A DNA stretch of 61,274 nt from an uncultured Roseburia sp. (GTDB lineage Bacteria; Bacillota; Clostridia; Lachnospirales; Lachnospiraceae), in assembly GCA_947567625.1 (NCBI GenBank), contig CANONN010000018.1, positions 1 to 61,274 of the forward strand. Direction: 5' to 3'. The first letter of the stretch is position 1. Every line of letters starts with the position of its first letter. The notes beneath the pieces were generated by a model. The model ran no database searches and was not told the DNA's origin. It saw nothing but the letters and a program-made list of their open reading frames with translations. Below are positions 7,383 to 17,205 of the stretch, one piece after another. The position numbers and the translations under genes were made by a program.

Positions 7383-8762
7383 ATGAGAGAAAAGTATGAA
7401 AGTCTTTCCTTGGTAGTGTTACGTGATTTGGCGAGAGCGCGTGGATTAAAAGGAATTACTACGCTCAAGAAAGCAGATCTTGTGGAAGCGATGCTGGCAG
7501 AGGACGCGCGCGTGGCGGGAGAGGCGAAACCGGCCGCGCAGGAGAGAGTGCAGCAGACAGAGCGGGAAGAGAGGCCGGAGCGGCAGGAGAGAGCGGTCAG
7601 AGAAAAGACAGCGGATGATGCGATGGACAATTTGGACAGCGGCATGGAGGCAAACGGTATCCTCGAAGTTATGCCGGACGGTTACGGGTTTATCCGCTGT
7701 GCCAATTATCTTCCGGGAGAAAACGACGTCTATGTTTCACCGACGCAGATTCGCAAGTTCTGTCTGAAAACAGGCGATATTATCGTGGGCAACACCCGCA
7801 TCCGCACGCAGCAGGAGAAGTTTGCGGCGCTGCTGTACGTCACGGCGGTCAACGGATATCATCCAAGCGTATTGCAGCGCAGGAAAAATTTTGAGGACCT
7901 GACCCCGATATTCCCGAACGAGCGTATCCGCTTAGAGCGTCCGGGCAGCAGCATGGCCATGCGTATCGTCGATCTGGTTTCGCCGATTGGCAAAGGACAG
8001 CGCGGCATGATCGTTTCTCCGCCCAAAGCAGGAAAAACTACCTTATTGAAAGAGATCGCAAAATCTGTGGCGGCCAATAATCCCGGTATGCATCTGATTA
8101 TTCTGCTGATTGATGAGCGCCCGGAGGAGGTCACCGATATCCGGGAGGCGATCGAGGGCAACAATGTGGAAGTCATCTATTCCACATTCGATGAGCTTCC
8201 AGAGCACCATAAGCGTGTGTCGGAGATGGTGATTGAACGCGCCAAGCGCTTAGTCGAGCACGGCAAAGACGTCACGATCTTGCTGGATTCCATCACCCGA
8301 CTTGCACGCGCCTACAACCTGATTGTTCCGCCGAGCGGGCGCACTTTGTCCGGCGGTCTTGACCCGGCTGCTTTGCATATGCCCAAGCGCTTTTTTGGCG
8401 CGGCCAGAAATATGAGAGAGAGCGGTAGCCTTACGATATTGGCGACGGCGCTCGTGGATACGGGCAGCAAGATGGATGATGTGGTATTTGAGGAATTTAA
8501 GGGGACCGGCAACATGGAGCTGGTGCTCGACCGCAAGCTTTCCGAGAAGCGTGTATTTCCCGCGATCGATATTGTCAAGTCGGGAACCCGCCGGGAAGAT
8601 CTGCTGCTCGACGCGGAGGAGCGCGAGGCGGTGGATATCATGCGCAAGGCGTTCAACGGCATGCGCACCGACGAGGCAGTGGAGAATATTCTCAATATGT
8701 TTGCGAGGACACGCTCAAACAGAGAATTTCTGCACATGGTAAAAAAGAACCGTATTCTGTGA
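7383..8762 (+). CDS. rho: Transcription termination factor Rho
   Basis: Hexameric RNA helicase that ends Rho-dependent transcripts; 459 residues. The N-terminal Rho_N/SAP-like part (LRDLARARGLKGITTLKKAD) is followed by a charged insert rich in Glu and Arg (about 55-95). Then come the cold-shock-like RNA-binding domain (GILEVMPDGYGFIRCANYL) and the RecA ATPase with Walker A PPKAGKTTLL near residue 212, LIDERPEEVTD and the Q/R-loop region. ATG 7383 is used because AGGAG lies 10 bases upstream; an ATG at 7378 is in another frame and stops after two codons. A TATAAT at 7305-7310 could be its -10, but the -35 is weak. The gene is followed by the ribosomal and release-factor genes, a common clostridial order. 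Confidence 0.97.
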   Translation: MREKYESLSLVVLRDLARARGLKGITTLKKADLVEAMLAEDARVAGEAKPAAQERVQQTEREERPERQERAVREKTADDAMDNLDSGMEANGILEVMPDGYGFIRCANYLPGENDVYVSPTQIRKFCLKTGDIIVGNTRIRTQQEKFAALLYVTAVNGYHPSVLQRRKNFEDLTPIFPNERIRLERPGSSMAMRIVDLVSPIGKGQRGMIVSPPKAGKTTLLKEIAKSVAANNPGMHLIILLIDERPEEVTDIREAIEGNNVEVIYSTFDELPEHHKRVSEMVIERAKRLVEHGKDVTILLDSITRLARAYNLIVPPSGRTLSGGLDPAALHMPKRFFGAARNMRESGSLTILATALVDTGSKMDDVVFEEFKGTGNMELVLDRKLSEKRVFPAIDIVKSGTRREDLLLDAEEREAVDIMRKAFNGMRTDEAVENILNMFARTRSNREFLHMVKKNRIL

Positions 8763-8779
8763 CGTCGTGCAAAAAACGC

Positions 8780-8808
8780 TTGCATTATATAAAAACATAT
8801 GCTATAGT
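8780..8808 (+). promoter_or_regulatory. Promoter of rpmE
   Basis: TTGCAT at 8780-8785, a 17-base spacer and TATAGT at 8803-8808. It implies a 5' untranslated region of about 115 bases before rpmE. Confidence 0.7.
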
Positions 8809-8930
8809 AATAACGCTGTTTGTGCGAGAGTATCTCTTGTGGGAAGTGCCATATACGGATCGGGTATACGGGTACAAAGGGATACAGAACATAAAAACCA
8901 AAAACGATAAGAAATAAAGAGGTGAAAATC

Positions 8931-9131
8931 ATGAGAGAAGGAATCCATCCAGATTACTATCAGGCAACCGTTACCTGCAACTGCGGCAATACATTTGTTA
9001 CAGGCTCAACCAAGCAGGATATCCACGTTGAGATCTGCTCTAAGTGCCATCCGTTCTATACCGGACAGCAGAAAGCGGCAAAGGCTCGTGGACGTATTGA
9101 TAAGTTCAATAAGAGATACGGTATACAGTAA
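8931..9131 (+). CDS. rpmE: 50S ribosomal protein L31, zinc-binding type
   Basis: Ribosomal protein L31 of the large subunit, 66 residues. It is the zinc-containing (C+) form: C16, C18, C36 and C39 (VTCNCGNTF and [12 protein letters not shown]). ATG 8931 is preceded by AGAGGTG with 6-base spacing; a GTG at 8922 lies inside that ribosome site and is rejected. It has its own promoter and is followed directly by a terminator, so it forms a short transcript of its own between rho and the DUF1385 gene. C+ L31 paralogues are often replaced by zinc-free ones under zinc limitation; no such copy is in this window. Confidence 0.97.
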   Translation: MREGIHPDYYQATVTCNCGNTFVTGSTKQDIHVEICSKCHPFYTGQQKAAKARGRIDKFNKRYGIQ

Positions 9132-9149
9132 ATTCAAATGGTTACGGAT

Positions 9150-9182
9150 AAGGTTGAGGTTTTTAAAATCTCAGCCTTTTTT
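9150..9182 (+). terminator. Rho-independent terminator after rpmE
   Basis: The stem AAGGTTGAG/CTCAGCCTT (one G-T pair) around an 11-base loop is followed by six T. Confidence 0.85.
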
Positions 9183-9227
9183 GCTTTCAAAGAATCGTCG
9201 TTTGGTGTGAAAGAATTGAGGAACTAT

Positions 9228-10166
9228 ATGAAATATTCAGGAATCGGCGGACAGGCAGTGATGGAGGGCGTCATGATGAAAAACAAAGACGCATACGCCG
9301 TCGCGGTCCGCACACCGGAGCGGAACATTGTCGTAGATACCGGGGAGTACCCGGGCATTGTAAAAAATAAAAAGCTGCGGAAGCTGCCCTTTGTGCGCGG
9401 CGTCATCAGTTTTGTGGAATCACTGGCACTCGGCATGAAGACATTGACATTTTCCGCCTCTTTTTTTGAGGAGGAAGAGGCGGAAAGCGGGCAGAAGCCC
9501 AGGGATGCAAAGCGGGAAAAGAGAGAAGAAAATATGATGATGGGAGGCTCGATTGCGATTGCCCTTCTGCTGGCGGTCGGAATTTTTATGGTATTGCCTT
9601 ACTATCTCTCGCTGATTTTCAAACAATACATCCAATCTGCCTGGCTGCTGGCGTTGATCGAGGGGCTCATCCGCATGGTTCTGTTTCTCGCCTATGTGGC
9701 GGGCATTTCGCTTGTGCCGGATATCAAACGCGTCTATATGTACCATGGCGCAGAGCATAAATGCATCAATTGCATCGAACACGGCATGGATTTGACCGTC
9801 GACAATGTGCGAAAAAGTTCGAGACTGCATAAGCGCTGCGGGACCAGTTTTTTGTTTCTGGTGGTATTTATCAGCGTTATCTTTTTTATGTTTATACAGA
9901 CAGACGTCAGGTTTTTGCGCCTGCTATTGCGCATTTTGCTGATACCGGTGATCGCCGGGATTTCGTATGAATTTATCCGGCTGGCGGGGCGCAGCGATCA
10001 CTGGCTAGTCAACCTGTTTAGCAAACCGGGGCTTTGTATTCAGAAGATTACGACAAGGGAGCCGTCGGACGACATGATTGAGGTGGGAATCGCTGCCGTG
10101 GAGGCAGTTTTCGACTGGAAAACCTATGTCAAAGAAATGCGGCAAGAGCAGCGGATGGGCCGATAA
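9228..10166 (+). CDS. DUF1385 integral membrane protein (YqhQ-like)
   Basis: A membrane protein of 312 residues in the DUF1385 family, of unknown function. The family signature opens the protein (YSGIGGQAVMEGVMMK) and YHGAEHKCINCIEHG lies in the middle, with conserved His, Glu and Cys that could bind metal. Four hydrophobic segments are visible at about 107-129, 140-160, 210-225 and 233-250. A charged cytoplasmic loop rich in Glu and Lys (80-104) comes before the first. ATG 9228 has GAGG 6 bases upstream. The gene sits between rpmE and prmC-prfA, an order common in clostridia. Confidence 0.93.
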   Translation: MKYSGIGGQAVMEGVMMKNKDAYAVAVRTPERNIVVDTGEYPGIVKNKKLRKLPFVRGVISFVESLALGMKTLTFSASFFEEEEAESGQKPRDAKREKREENMMMGGSIAIALLLAVGIFMVLPYYLSLIFKQYIQSAWLLALIEGLIRMVLFLAYVAGISLVPDIKRVYMYHGAEHKCINCIEHGMDLTVDNVRKSSRLHKRCGTSFLFLVVFISVIFFMFIQTDVRFLRLLLRILLIPVIAGISYEFIRLAGRSDHWLVNLFSKPGLCIQKITTREPSDDMIEVGIAAVEAVFDWKTYVKEMRQEQRMGR

Positions 10167-10207
10167 ACCGCCATATATGGGCCGCTGCCGCTTGGGAAAG
10201 GAAGCGT

Positions 10208-11035
10208 ATGACGTACAAGGAATTGTTGTATTGGGGAGAAAAAGCCCTTATGACGGCCAAAATCAAGGAGGCCCGAAACGACGCCTGGCTGTTGCTGGCA
10301 GCACTCTGTAAGATCGACCGCAGCTTTTATTATCTGCATATGGAGGAAGCGGCGGGCCAGGAACAGGTCAGAGAATATCAACAATTGATAAAAAAAAGGG
10401 CGGAGCGGATTCCGCTGCAATATATTGTGGGGGAAACCGAGTTTATGGGACTGCGCTTCCTTGTCAACTCTAACGTGCTGATACCGAGACAGGATACGGA
10501 AACCCTTGTGGAGGAAGCGTTAAAATATACGGCGCCGGGGATGAAGGTGCTTGATCTGTGTACCGGGTCCGGCTGCGTGATCATCAGTCTTTTGCACTAT
10601 GCGCCGTATATTCAGGGATATGGCGTTGACATTTCAAAACAGGCGCTTCTCGTGGCAAAAGAAAATGCCGGTTTGAACGGGGCGCCGGTGCATCTGACGG
10701 CGGGAGATTTGTTTGCGCGCGTCGAAGGCGTTTATGATATGATTGTCTGCAACCCTCCGTATATCAAAAGAGACGACATTGCGGGATTGATGCCGGAGGT
10801 CAGGCAGTTTGAACCGTGGGAGGCGCTGGACGGAGGGGAGGACGGGCTTTCTTTTTACCGGAGAATCATCGCCGAGTGTCCCGCGTTTTTGCAGGAGGGA
10901 GGCCGTCTTATGTTTGAGATTGGCTGTGAGCAGGGGCAGGATGTGAGAGAGCTTCTTATGCAGGCAGACTTTCACGAAATAAAAATCTTGCAGGATTTGG
11001 CGCATAATGATAGAGTAGTATCAGCAGTAAAATAG
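10208..11035 (+). CDS. prmC: Release factor glutamine methyltransferase
   Basis: N5-glutamine methyltransferase, 275 residues, that uses SAM to methylate the GGQ glutamine of release factors in the cytoplasm. The N-terminal helical domain recognises the factor. The SAM-binding motif LDLCTGSGCVIISL (near 116-129) and the catalytic NPPY (VCNPPYIKRDD, near 181) are both present. AAAGGAAG precedes the ATG at good spacing. Its substrate gene prfA begins 15 bases downstream, so the enzyme and target are made together. Confidence 0.97.
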   Translation: MTYKELLYWGEKALMTAKIKEARNDAWLLLAALCKIDRSFYYLHMEEAAGQEQVREYQQLIKKRAERIPLQYIVGETEFMGLRFLVNSNVLIPRQDTETLVEEALKYTAPGMKVLDLCTGSGCVIISLLHYAPYIQGYGVDISKQALLVAKENAGLNGAPVHLTAGDLFARVEGVYDMIVCNPPYIKRDDIAGLMPEVRQFEPWEALDGGEDGLSFYRRIIAECPAFLQEGGRLMFEIGCEQGQDVRELLMQADFHEIKILQDLAHNDRVVSAVK

Positions 11036-11050
11036 AAAGGAACGTGGGAA

Positions 11051-12124
11051 ATGTTTGATAAGTTAGAAGATTTACTGATTCGTTTTGAGGAGCTGATGAG
11101 TGAGCTCAGTGAGCCGGATGTGGCAAACAACCCGGAGCGTTTTCGTAAATTGATGAAAGAACAGAGCGACTTGACGCCGATTGTCGAGGCATACAGAGAA
11201 TATAAACAGTGTAATCAGAACATAGAGGACTCGCTGGCGATGCTCGAGGAGGAGTCGGACGAGGAGATGCGCGAGATGGCCAAAGAGGAGTTGAACGATG
11301 CCAAGGAGCGCGTAGGTGAATTGGAAAACCGCCTGAAGATTCTGCTTCTGCCCAAAGACCCCAATGACGATAAAAATGTCATCGTCGAGATTCGTGCAGG
11401 GGCAGGCGGTGACGAGGCCGCGCTCTTCGCCGCGGAGATTTACCGCATGTACCAGCACTATGTGGAGACAAAAAACTGGAAAACAGAGATTATGGAGTGT
11501 GACGAGACGGGAATCGGCGGCATGAAGAGTGTGACATTCATGATTACCGGCGCGGGCGCGTACTCCGTGATGAAATACGAATCGGGCGTGCACCGCGTGC
11601 AGCGCGTGCCGGAGACCGAATCGGGCGGCCGTATCCATACCTCGACCATCAGTGTGGCCGTGATGCCGGAGGCGGAGGAGGTTGAAGTGGAGATCGACGA
11701 GAAAGATATCCGCATCGATGTCATGAGAGCGTCGGGAAACGGCGGACAGTGTGTCAACACCACGGATTCGGCGGTAAGATTGACGCATTATCCGACCGGA
11801 ATCGTCGTGTACAGCCAGACCGAAAAATCGCAGCTGCAGAATAAGGCGAAGGCGTTTGCCCTGCTGCGCGCAAAGCTTTATGATATGGAGTGCCAGAGGG
11901 CGCACGACGCGGAGGCGGAGGCGCGAAGAAGCCAGATCGGGACCGGGGACCGCTCCGAGAAAATCCGCACTTATAATTTCCCGCAGGGGCGCGTGACAGA
12001 CCACCGGATTAACCTGACCCTGTATAAGCTCGATAAGGTTATGAACGGGGATATACAGGAGATCATCGACGGCTGTATTGCGGCCGACCAGGCGGCGAAG
12101 CTGGCGAAGATGAACGAGATATAA
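11051..12124 (+). CDS. prfA: Peptide chain release factor 1
   Basis: Class I release factor reading UAA and UAG; 357 residues, normal length. The codon-recognition tripeptide appears as PET in [10 protein letters not shown], and the catalytic loop as [12 protein letters not shown]; the residue after GGQ is Cys where most RF1 proteins have His. The N-terminal domain is a long charged coiled coil. AAAGGAA precedes the ATG. It is co-transcribed with prmC and ends at a strong terminator (12180-12220). Confidence 0.98.
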   Translation: MFDKLEDLLIRFEELMSELSEPDVANNPERFRKLMKEQSDLTPIVEAYREYKQCNQNIEDSLAMLEEESDEEMREMAKEELNDAKERVGELENRLKILLLPKDPNDDKNVIVEIRAGAGGDEAALFAAEIYRMYQHYVETKNWKTEIMECDETGIGGMKSVTFMITGAGAYSVMKYESGVHRVQRVPETESGGRIHTSTISVAVMPEAEEVEVEIDEKDIRIDVMRASGNGGQCVNTTDSAVRLTHYPTGIVVYSQTEKSQLQNKAKAFALLRAKLYDMECQRAHDAEAEARRSQIGTGDRSEKIRTYNFPQGRVTDHRINLTLYKLDKVMNGDIQEIIDGCIAADQAAKLAKMNEI

Positions 12125-12179
12125 TCTTTTGCCGGATGGTGAAAACCGGGCAGGGCGGCTTGATAGAGAGTAACAGCAT

Positions 12180-12220
12180 TATCCTATATTGGCTTTTGGG
12201 AGCCGGTATAGGATATTTTT
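12180..12220 (+). terminator. Rho-independent terminator after prfA
   Basis: The stem TATCCTATA/TATAGGATA, extended by TGGCT/AGCCG, is followed by TTTTT. Confidence 0.88.
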
Positions 12221-12411
12221 GTGGAAAAAATTAGTTTCCTGTATCTTTTGTGGTATGAAAACGATCTAATATTATGAAACGACATAACAGTTTACTCATG
12301 ACGTTTCCCGGAACATCACACATGTGAAAAGATAACGCGCCGGGCGCACACAGCGCTATGCCGCTGCAGAGGCATAGTTTTGAATCAGAGGAAATGAAGG
12401 TGATAGACACG

Positions 12412-12954
12412 ATGAAGAAGACGAAGGGCCTGAAATTAGTCGAGAAAGCGGTCAAGGGAAACCGGGAGGCTTTTGGCGATTTGATTGTCATGCATCAGGA
12501 ATACCTGTATAAACTGGCATATCTGTATACCAAAAATGAGCAGGACGCCTTGGATGCCGTACAGGAATGTGCCATGCGCGCAATGATTTCCATGGATAAG
12601 CTGCGGGAGCCCGCATATTTTAAGACATGGATTACGCGCATCCTGCTCAACTGCATCTATCAGGAGCAGAAGAAGCGCAGAAATGACAGTCCTTTCGAGG
12701 AATACAGCGAGGCGGCGCCACAGCTGCCGGTTTCCATTGAGGAGAAGGCCGACTTGTATGAAGCCATTGATTTGCTGCCGCCGACTTATAAGACGGTGGT
12801 AGTGTTACAGTATTTTGCCGGAATCAAACTAAAAGACATAGCGCAGATCATGGATATACCCATGGGCAGTGTGAAAGGATATCTGTTCCGCGCCAAAGAA
12901 GCGCTCAGGAATCAGTTGGAGGAGCGCCCCATTGGCGGCGCAGAAGCCAGATGA
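12412..12954 (+). CDS. ECF-type RNA polymerase sigma factor
   Basis: Sigma-70 family protein of the ECF type, 180 residues. Region 2 includes FGDLIVMHQEYLYKLAYLY and AVQECAMRAM; region 4 carries the helix-turn-helix LKDIAQIMDIPMGSVKGYL. ATG 12412 is preferred because GGTGAT lies 7 bases upstream; ATG 12394 has its purine run too close. The next gene, 31 bases on, encodes a DUF4179 membrane protein, the usual partner and likely anti-sigma factor. The inducing signal is unknown. I could not identify an ECF-type promoter upstream, although 290 bases separate it from prfA. Confidence 0.93.
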   Translation: MKKTKGLKLVEKAVKGNREAFGDLIVMHQEYLYKLAYLYTKNEQDALDAVQECAMRAMISMDKLREPAYFKTWITRILLNCIYQEQKKRRNDSPFEEYSEAAPQLPVSIEEKADLYEAIDLLPPTYKTVVVLQYFAGIKLKDIAQIMDIPMGSVKGYLFRAKEALRNQLEERPIGGAEAR

Positions 12955-12985
12955 ACCAAAAACAATTGAGACGAGGAGGAACAGA

Positions 12986-14245
12986 ATGAACAGTGAAAGA
13001 TTCGATCAGATTACGGTACCTGAAAATTTATCACAGCGTGTGCGCAAAGGAATCAGAGAGGGGGAAAAAATATATATGCAAAGAAAACGTAAAAAAGTAA
13101 TCGTGCGGACTGCGGCGGCAGCGGCGGCCGTCTTCATGAGTGTGGGAGTTTTCGCAACACAGCCCGCGCTGGCGTCCAAAATCCCGGTGATCGGGAATAT
13201 ATTTAAACTGCTGCAGGGGGACTATTCTTATCAGGGAGATTTAGACGCCGTAGCGCAAAAATTCGACAGCCCGCAAGGCATTGGCGGCGAGACGGAGACA
13301 AAACACGACAGCCTGCCGTCGGCAGACTCTTCTTATACCAGGACAGTGGACGGTGTGACGGTCTCTGTTTCCGAGGCGTATTGTTCGGTGGAGGCCATCT
13401 ATTTGTCGCTGATGATCACCAGTGAGAAAGATTTCCCGGATACATTGATTGATATGGAGGGAAGGCCGGTGATCTCATTGAAAGGTGAGACGGCTTATTC
13501 CTTCGCTCCGGCAAGGGGCGGCGAGGAGGAAGGATATGCGGGTGCGAGCGGTTCGCTGGAGGGAACATTCCTTGATTCCCGCACATACGCGGGCATTTAC
13601 CGCATTGATATTGTCGATATCTGCGGGAACGATGACGCGATGAAAGAAGCGTACCGGGCGTTGCGTGAATTTGATATGGATTTGACCATAGAGCAGATTA
13701 TCGGGGATAAAGCTAACCCCCAACCGCTGGATTTACAAGGGAAAACGGAAGCAGATCTGGAAGCGATGACGGATGAGGAGTGGAAAGCGTTTATGTATGA
13801 GATCACCCCGGAGGACTGGTATCAGTTTCCGAACCAATATGAGAACTGGTGGCTGGACGGACCGTTCACATTCCGTCTCCACATAGAGGCGGACAACGAG
13901 AACGCGCAGGTCGTCACAGTCGATGAGATGAACGATACCGGAGCAGGGCTTTATCAGGTGGTGAAGACAAACTTTGAGATTACAGTCGAAGCAAAATGCA
14001 GCGAAGCGCGCGGACAGAGCGGTATTTTCACAGTGGTTTTGGATGCGGACGGAAAGCTTTTGCCATCTGGAAGCAGTTCGTACGCGGACACTTATGCCAT
14101 TAACGGCAGGGATACATCTAAAATCTATGTCTATGTCTGTGACTATGTGGAATATATGGATGAAATCAAGGGTTATCGCAATGATGAGGGATTTCAAGAG
14201 CTGTTAGAGGAAAAGGCGCTATACGGTAAGGAAATTATGTTTTAA
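12986..14245 (+). CDS. DUF4179 membrane protein, probable anti-sigma factor
   Basis: A protein of 419 residues in the DUF4179 family, normally encoded just after an ECF sigma factor and thought to restrain it. Residues 1-35 are cytoplasmic and charged, about 38-60 form one transmembrane helix (alanine- and valine-rich, followed by ATQPALAS). The rest is an extracellular beta-rich domain with repeated acidic patches (EAMTDEEWKAFMYEITPEDW). GAGGAGGA lies 5 bases before ATG. It is followed by a terminator, so the sigma factor and this gene form a two-gene operon. Confidence 0.88.
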   Translation: MNSERFDQITVPENLSQRVRKGIREGEKIYMQRKRKKVIVRTAAAAAAVFMSVGVFATQPALASKIPVIGNIFKLLQGDYSYQGDLDAVAQKFDSPQGIGGETETKHDSLPSADSSYTRTVDGVTVSVSEAYCSVEAIYLSLMITSEKDFPDTLIDMEGRPVISLKGETAYSFAPARGGEEEGYAGASGSLEGTFLDSRTYAGIYRIDIVDICGNDDAMKEAYRALREFDMDLTIEQIIGDKANPQPLDLQGKTEADLEAMTDEEWKAFMYEITPEDWYQFPNQYENWWLDGPFTFRLHIEADNENAQVVTVDEMNDTGAGLYQVVKTNFEITVEAKCSEARGQSGIFTVVLDADGKLLPSGSSSYADTYAINGRDTSKIYVYVCDYVEYMDEIKGYRNDEGFQELLEEKALYGKEIMF

Positions 14246-14256
14246 ACAGATAAGGG

Positions 14257-14291
14257 GCGTCATCGGGGATTTTCTTCGGTGGCGCTTTTTT
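14257..14291 (+). terminator. Rho-independent terminator after the DUF4179 gene
   Basis: The stem GCGTCATCG/CGGTGGCGC (two G-T pairs) is followed by six T. Confidence 0.8.
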
Positions 14292-14323
14292 AGAATCTTT
14301 GATTTGCCTTTTTCAAAAGGGGG

Positions 14324-14360
14324 TTGTTTTTGACAAAAAAGCTGGTATAATTGTGATAAT
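14324..14360 (+). promoter_or_regulatory. Probable promoter of the hybrid histidine kinase gene
   Basis: Two overlapping readings: TTGTTT (14324-14329), 16 bases, TATAAT (14346-14351); or TTGACA (14330-14335), 19 bases, GATAAT (14355-14360). Confidence 0.5.
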
Positions 14361-14439
14361 AGGTGCACTTTAGCCGAAAACGGCAGATATGATAACAGGC
14401 TAGTTGCGAGGACAGGCGAGGTAAGGAGGAAAGCACAAT

Positions 14440-17010
14440 ATGGATATCCAGGATAAAAAGCGGAGAAACCATACGACGAGATTTTTGTTTGGAAGTTTCG
14501 TGGTTCTTCTGTTTATAAGTGCGGCGGCATTTCTGTGTCTGGGTGCTTATATGAGCCATGTGAGCGAGGATGCCATCGACAGAGTGGGCGACTTGTATAT
14601 GAAGGGCATAGATGAACAGATATCTTCGCATTTTCAGACGCTGATGGATTTGAAGATGGAGCAGGCCGAGACCGTGGTGGAGGTTGTCTGGAATGATATG
14701 GATATCGATGAGGTGTACGAGGAATTGGTCTACAGGGTTCAGGTAAGGAATTTTAATTATCTGGCGCTTTGCTCCGAGAGCGGGACTATGGAAATGCTTT
14801 ACGGGGAACAGATCTATCTCGCCGACCCGGAGCCTTTTTTTGCGTCGTTAAAGGCCGGCATGAAAAAGATTGCGGTCGGCAGGGATGAATCCGGAAACGG
14901 TGTGGTGTTGTTTGGTATCGGTGCCGATTATCCGATGAAAAGCGGCGGCAACAGCATGGCGATGATCGTTGCCGTTCCGATCGAGTATATCAGTGTAATG
15001 TTAGATACGGAAAGTGAGAATCCGCTGTTGTCTTCCCATATCATCCGTGTGGACGGCACATTTATCATGAGTGATCTGAGCTCGGAATACGCGGATTATT
15101 TCAGCAGTCTGTATGGAAGATATACAAATGACGATCCCGGCAAGATCGATCGATTTGTGCGGGACATAGCCAATGCCATGGAGCGGGGGGAGGATTTTTC
15201 CGCGATACAGGATTTTGACGGCAGCAGGCAGCAAATTTACTGTACGTCGCTCCCCTATTCGGAGTGGCATTTGGTCACGATACTGCCGTTTGGTATCCTC
15301 AACGAGACGGTGGACAGTTTAAGCAGGAGCAGGACGATTGCCACGATTTCTGCCTGTGCCATGATTATTGCGGTATTGCTGATTATTTTCTTTATCTATT
15401 CCCGGATGACGTACCGGCAGTTACAGGAATTGGAGGCGGCACGCCAGGACGCCCTGCGCGCCACCAAGGCCAAGAGCGAGTTCCTCTCCAATATGAGCCA
15501 CGATATCCGTACGCCGATGAATGCGATTGTCGGTATGACGGCCATCGCAACAACGCATATAGACGACAAGGAGCAGGTGAGGAATTGCCTCAGAAAAATT
15601 GCGCTCTCCGGCAAACATTTGCTCGGCTTAATCAATGATGTCCTCGATATGTCAAAGATCGAGAGCGGTAAGATGACGCTGACTGCGGAGCGGATTTCCC
15701 TGCGCGAGGTCATCGAGGGGATTGTCAGTATTGTGCAGACGCAGGTGAAAGGTAAGGCACAGAACTTTAACGTACATATTGACAATATTGCGGTGGAAGA
15801 CGTGTACTGTGACAGCGTGCGCCTGAACCAGATGCTGCTCAATCTTTTATCCAATGCCGTCAAATATACGCAGGAGGGCGGTACGATTCAGTTGTCGCTC
15901 TATCAGGAGGATGCCCCGACCGAAAAAGGCGATGCTTTCGTCAGGACGCATGTTGTGGTGAAAGATAACGGTATCGGTATGACGGCCGAGTTTTTAGAGC
16001 ATATTTTTGATTCCTATTCCAGAGCGGACAACAAGAGAGTGCAAAAGACCGAGGGCGCGGGACTGGGCATGGCGATCACGAAGTATATCGTTGACGCGAT
16101 GAAAGGGACGCTCACGGTGAAAAGCGAGCCAAACAAGGGCACAGAGTTTCATCTGATTTTAGATTTGGAAAAGGCCGCTGCGCAGGAGCTGGACATGCTA
16201 CTTCCGGCTTGGAAGATGTTAGTGGTGGACGACGATGAGATCTTGTGCCGCACCGCCGTTGACGCACTCGAGTCAATCGGTATCCAGGCTGACTGGGCGC
16301 TCAGCGGGCAGAAAGCGATCACCATGATAACAAAGCATCATGAAAGACGCGACGATTATCAGATTGTTTTGCTCGACTGGAAGCTTCCTGACACAGACGG
16401 GCTTTTGGTTGCGAAGCAGATTCGCAAGATCGTCGATAAGGATATGCCGATTATCCTGATCTCGGCTTACGACTGGAGCGAGTTTGAAGATGAGGCGCGA
16501 GAGGCGGGAATCGACGGCTTTATTGCGAAACCGCTGTTTAAATCCACACTGTTTTATGGCTTGAAGAAATATATGGTGACCGAAGAGGAACCCGACGAGG
16601 TGCAGTCCAGAGAAGATGTGGAGCTGACCGGCCGTCGTGTATTAGTGGCCGAGGATAACGATCTCAACTGGGAGATTTTGGAGGAGCTCTTGTCCGATAT
16701 CGGCATGGAGCTGGAATGGGCAGAAAACGGCAAGGTATGTCTGGAGAAGTTTGAGGCGTCCAAGGAAGGCGACTACGACGTGATTCTTATGGATGTGCGT
16801 ATGCCCGTGATGAACGGTTATGAGGCCACGGAAGCGATCCGCGCCCTCGAGCGCCCGGACGCAAAGACCATTCCGATTATAGCCATGACGGCGGATGCTT
16901 TTTCCGAGGATATCAAGCGCTGCTTAGAGAGCGGCATGAACGCGCATACGGCGAAGCCGATCAACTTAAATGAGGTGATCTCTCTGCTGAAAAAGCATAT
17001 ACTCACATGA
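14440..17010 (+). CDS. Hybrid sensor histidine kinase with two receiver domains
   Basis: Membrane-bound sensor, 856 residues. TM1 is at about 14-36, an extracellular sensor region at 37-295 (dCache-like by size), and TM2 at 297-320. HisKA has the phosphorylated His at about 354 (SNMSHDIRTPMNA). The ATPase domain follows: N box NLLSNAVKYT, G1 DNGIGM, G2 GAGLGMAI. Two receivers come next: REC1 with Asp near 646 (LLDWKLPDTDG) and REC2 with Asp near 784 (LMDVRMPVMNG). No C-terminal HPt domain is present, so an external HPt or phospho-sink role of a receiver is likely. AAGGAGG precedes the ATG. It is monocistronic, and no output regulator is adjacent. The ligand is unknown. Confidence 0.95.
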   Translation: MDIQDKKRRNHTTRFLFGSFVVLLFISAAAFLCLGAYMSHVSEDAIDRVGDLYMKGIDEQISSHFQTLMDLKMEQAETVVEVVWNDMDIDEVYEELVYRVQVRNFNYLALCSESGTMEMLYGEQIYLADPEPFFASLKAGMKKIAVGRDESGNGVVLFGIGADYPMKSGGNSMAMIVAVPIEYISVMLDTESENPLLSSHIIRVDGTFIMSDLSSEYADYFSSLYGRYTNDDPGKIDRFVRDIANAMERGEDFSAIQDFDGSRQQIYCTSLPYSEWHLVTILPFGILNETVDSLSRSRTIATISACAMIIAVLLIIFFIYSRMTYRQLQELEAARQDALRATKAKSEFLSNMSHDIRTPMNAIVGMTAIATTHIDDKEQVRNCLRKIALSGKHLLGLINDVLDMSKIESGKMTLTAERISLREVIEGIVSIVQTQVKGKAQNFNVHIDNIAVEDVYCDSVRLNQMLLNLLSNAVKYTQEGGTIQLSLYQEDAPTEKGDAFVRTHVVVKDNGIGMTAEFLEHIFDSYSRADNKRVQKTEGAGLGMAITKYIVDAMKGTLTVKSEPNKGTEFHLILDLEKAAAQELDMLLPAWKMLVVDDDEILCRTAVDALESIGIQADWALSGQKAITMITKHHERRDDYQIVLLDWKLPDTDGLLVAKQIRKIVDKDMPIILISAYDWSEFEDEAREAGIDGFIAKPLFKSTLFYGLKKYMVTEEEPDEVQSREDVELTGRRVLVAEDNDLNWEILEELLSDIGMELEWAENGKVCLEKFEASKEGDYDVILMDVRMPVMNGYEATEAIRALERPDAKTIPIIAMTADAFSEDIKRCLESGMNAHTAKPINLNEVISLLKKHILT

Positions 17011-17031
17011 TAGATGCGGGCAAAATAGAGA

Positions 17032-17060
17032 TTGCATTTGCGGCCCGGTTGTTGTATCTT
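17032..17060 (+). promoter_or_regulatory. Promoter of the thiamine operon
   Basis: TTGCAT (17032-17037), a 17-base spacer and TATCTT (17055-17060), placed about 35 bases before the TPP riboswitch. Confidence 0.55.
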
Positions 17061-17095
17061 ATAAAGGGACGGTTGCAAATACAGCCGATCACAAT

Positions 17096-17190
17096 TGCAT
17101 AGAGGGGAGCTTGCGGCAGCAGGCTGAGAGGAAAGTCAGTCTTTCGACCCATAACCTGATTTGGATAATGCCAACGTAGGGATGACAGAG
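17096..17190 (+). promoter_or_regulatory. TPP riboswitch (THI element)
   Basis: All hallmark pieces of the thiamine-pyrophosphate aptamer are present in order: GGGGAGC, CTGAGAG (17124-17130), the ACCC and ACCTGAT segments (17154-17160), GGATAATGCC (17163-17172) and ACGTAGGGA. A terminator follows immediately (17206-17238), so TPP binding probably stops transcription before thiS. Confidence 0.97.
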
Positions 17191-17205
17191 GATAGTAATA
17201 TTCTG

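Noticed and set aside
11072-12004. Long antisense frame of 310 codons under prfA
   Set aside because: Wholly inside prfA on the other strand with no ribosome site; explained by the GC pattern of a highly constrained gene.
12260-12330. ECF-type autoregulated promoter (TGAAAC ... CGTT) before the sigma factor
   Set aside because: The two boxes are about 21 bases apart, too far for the usual 15-17.
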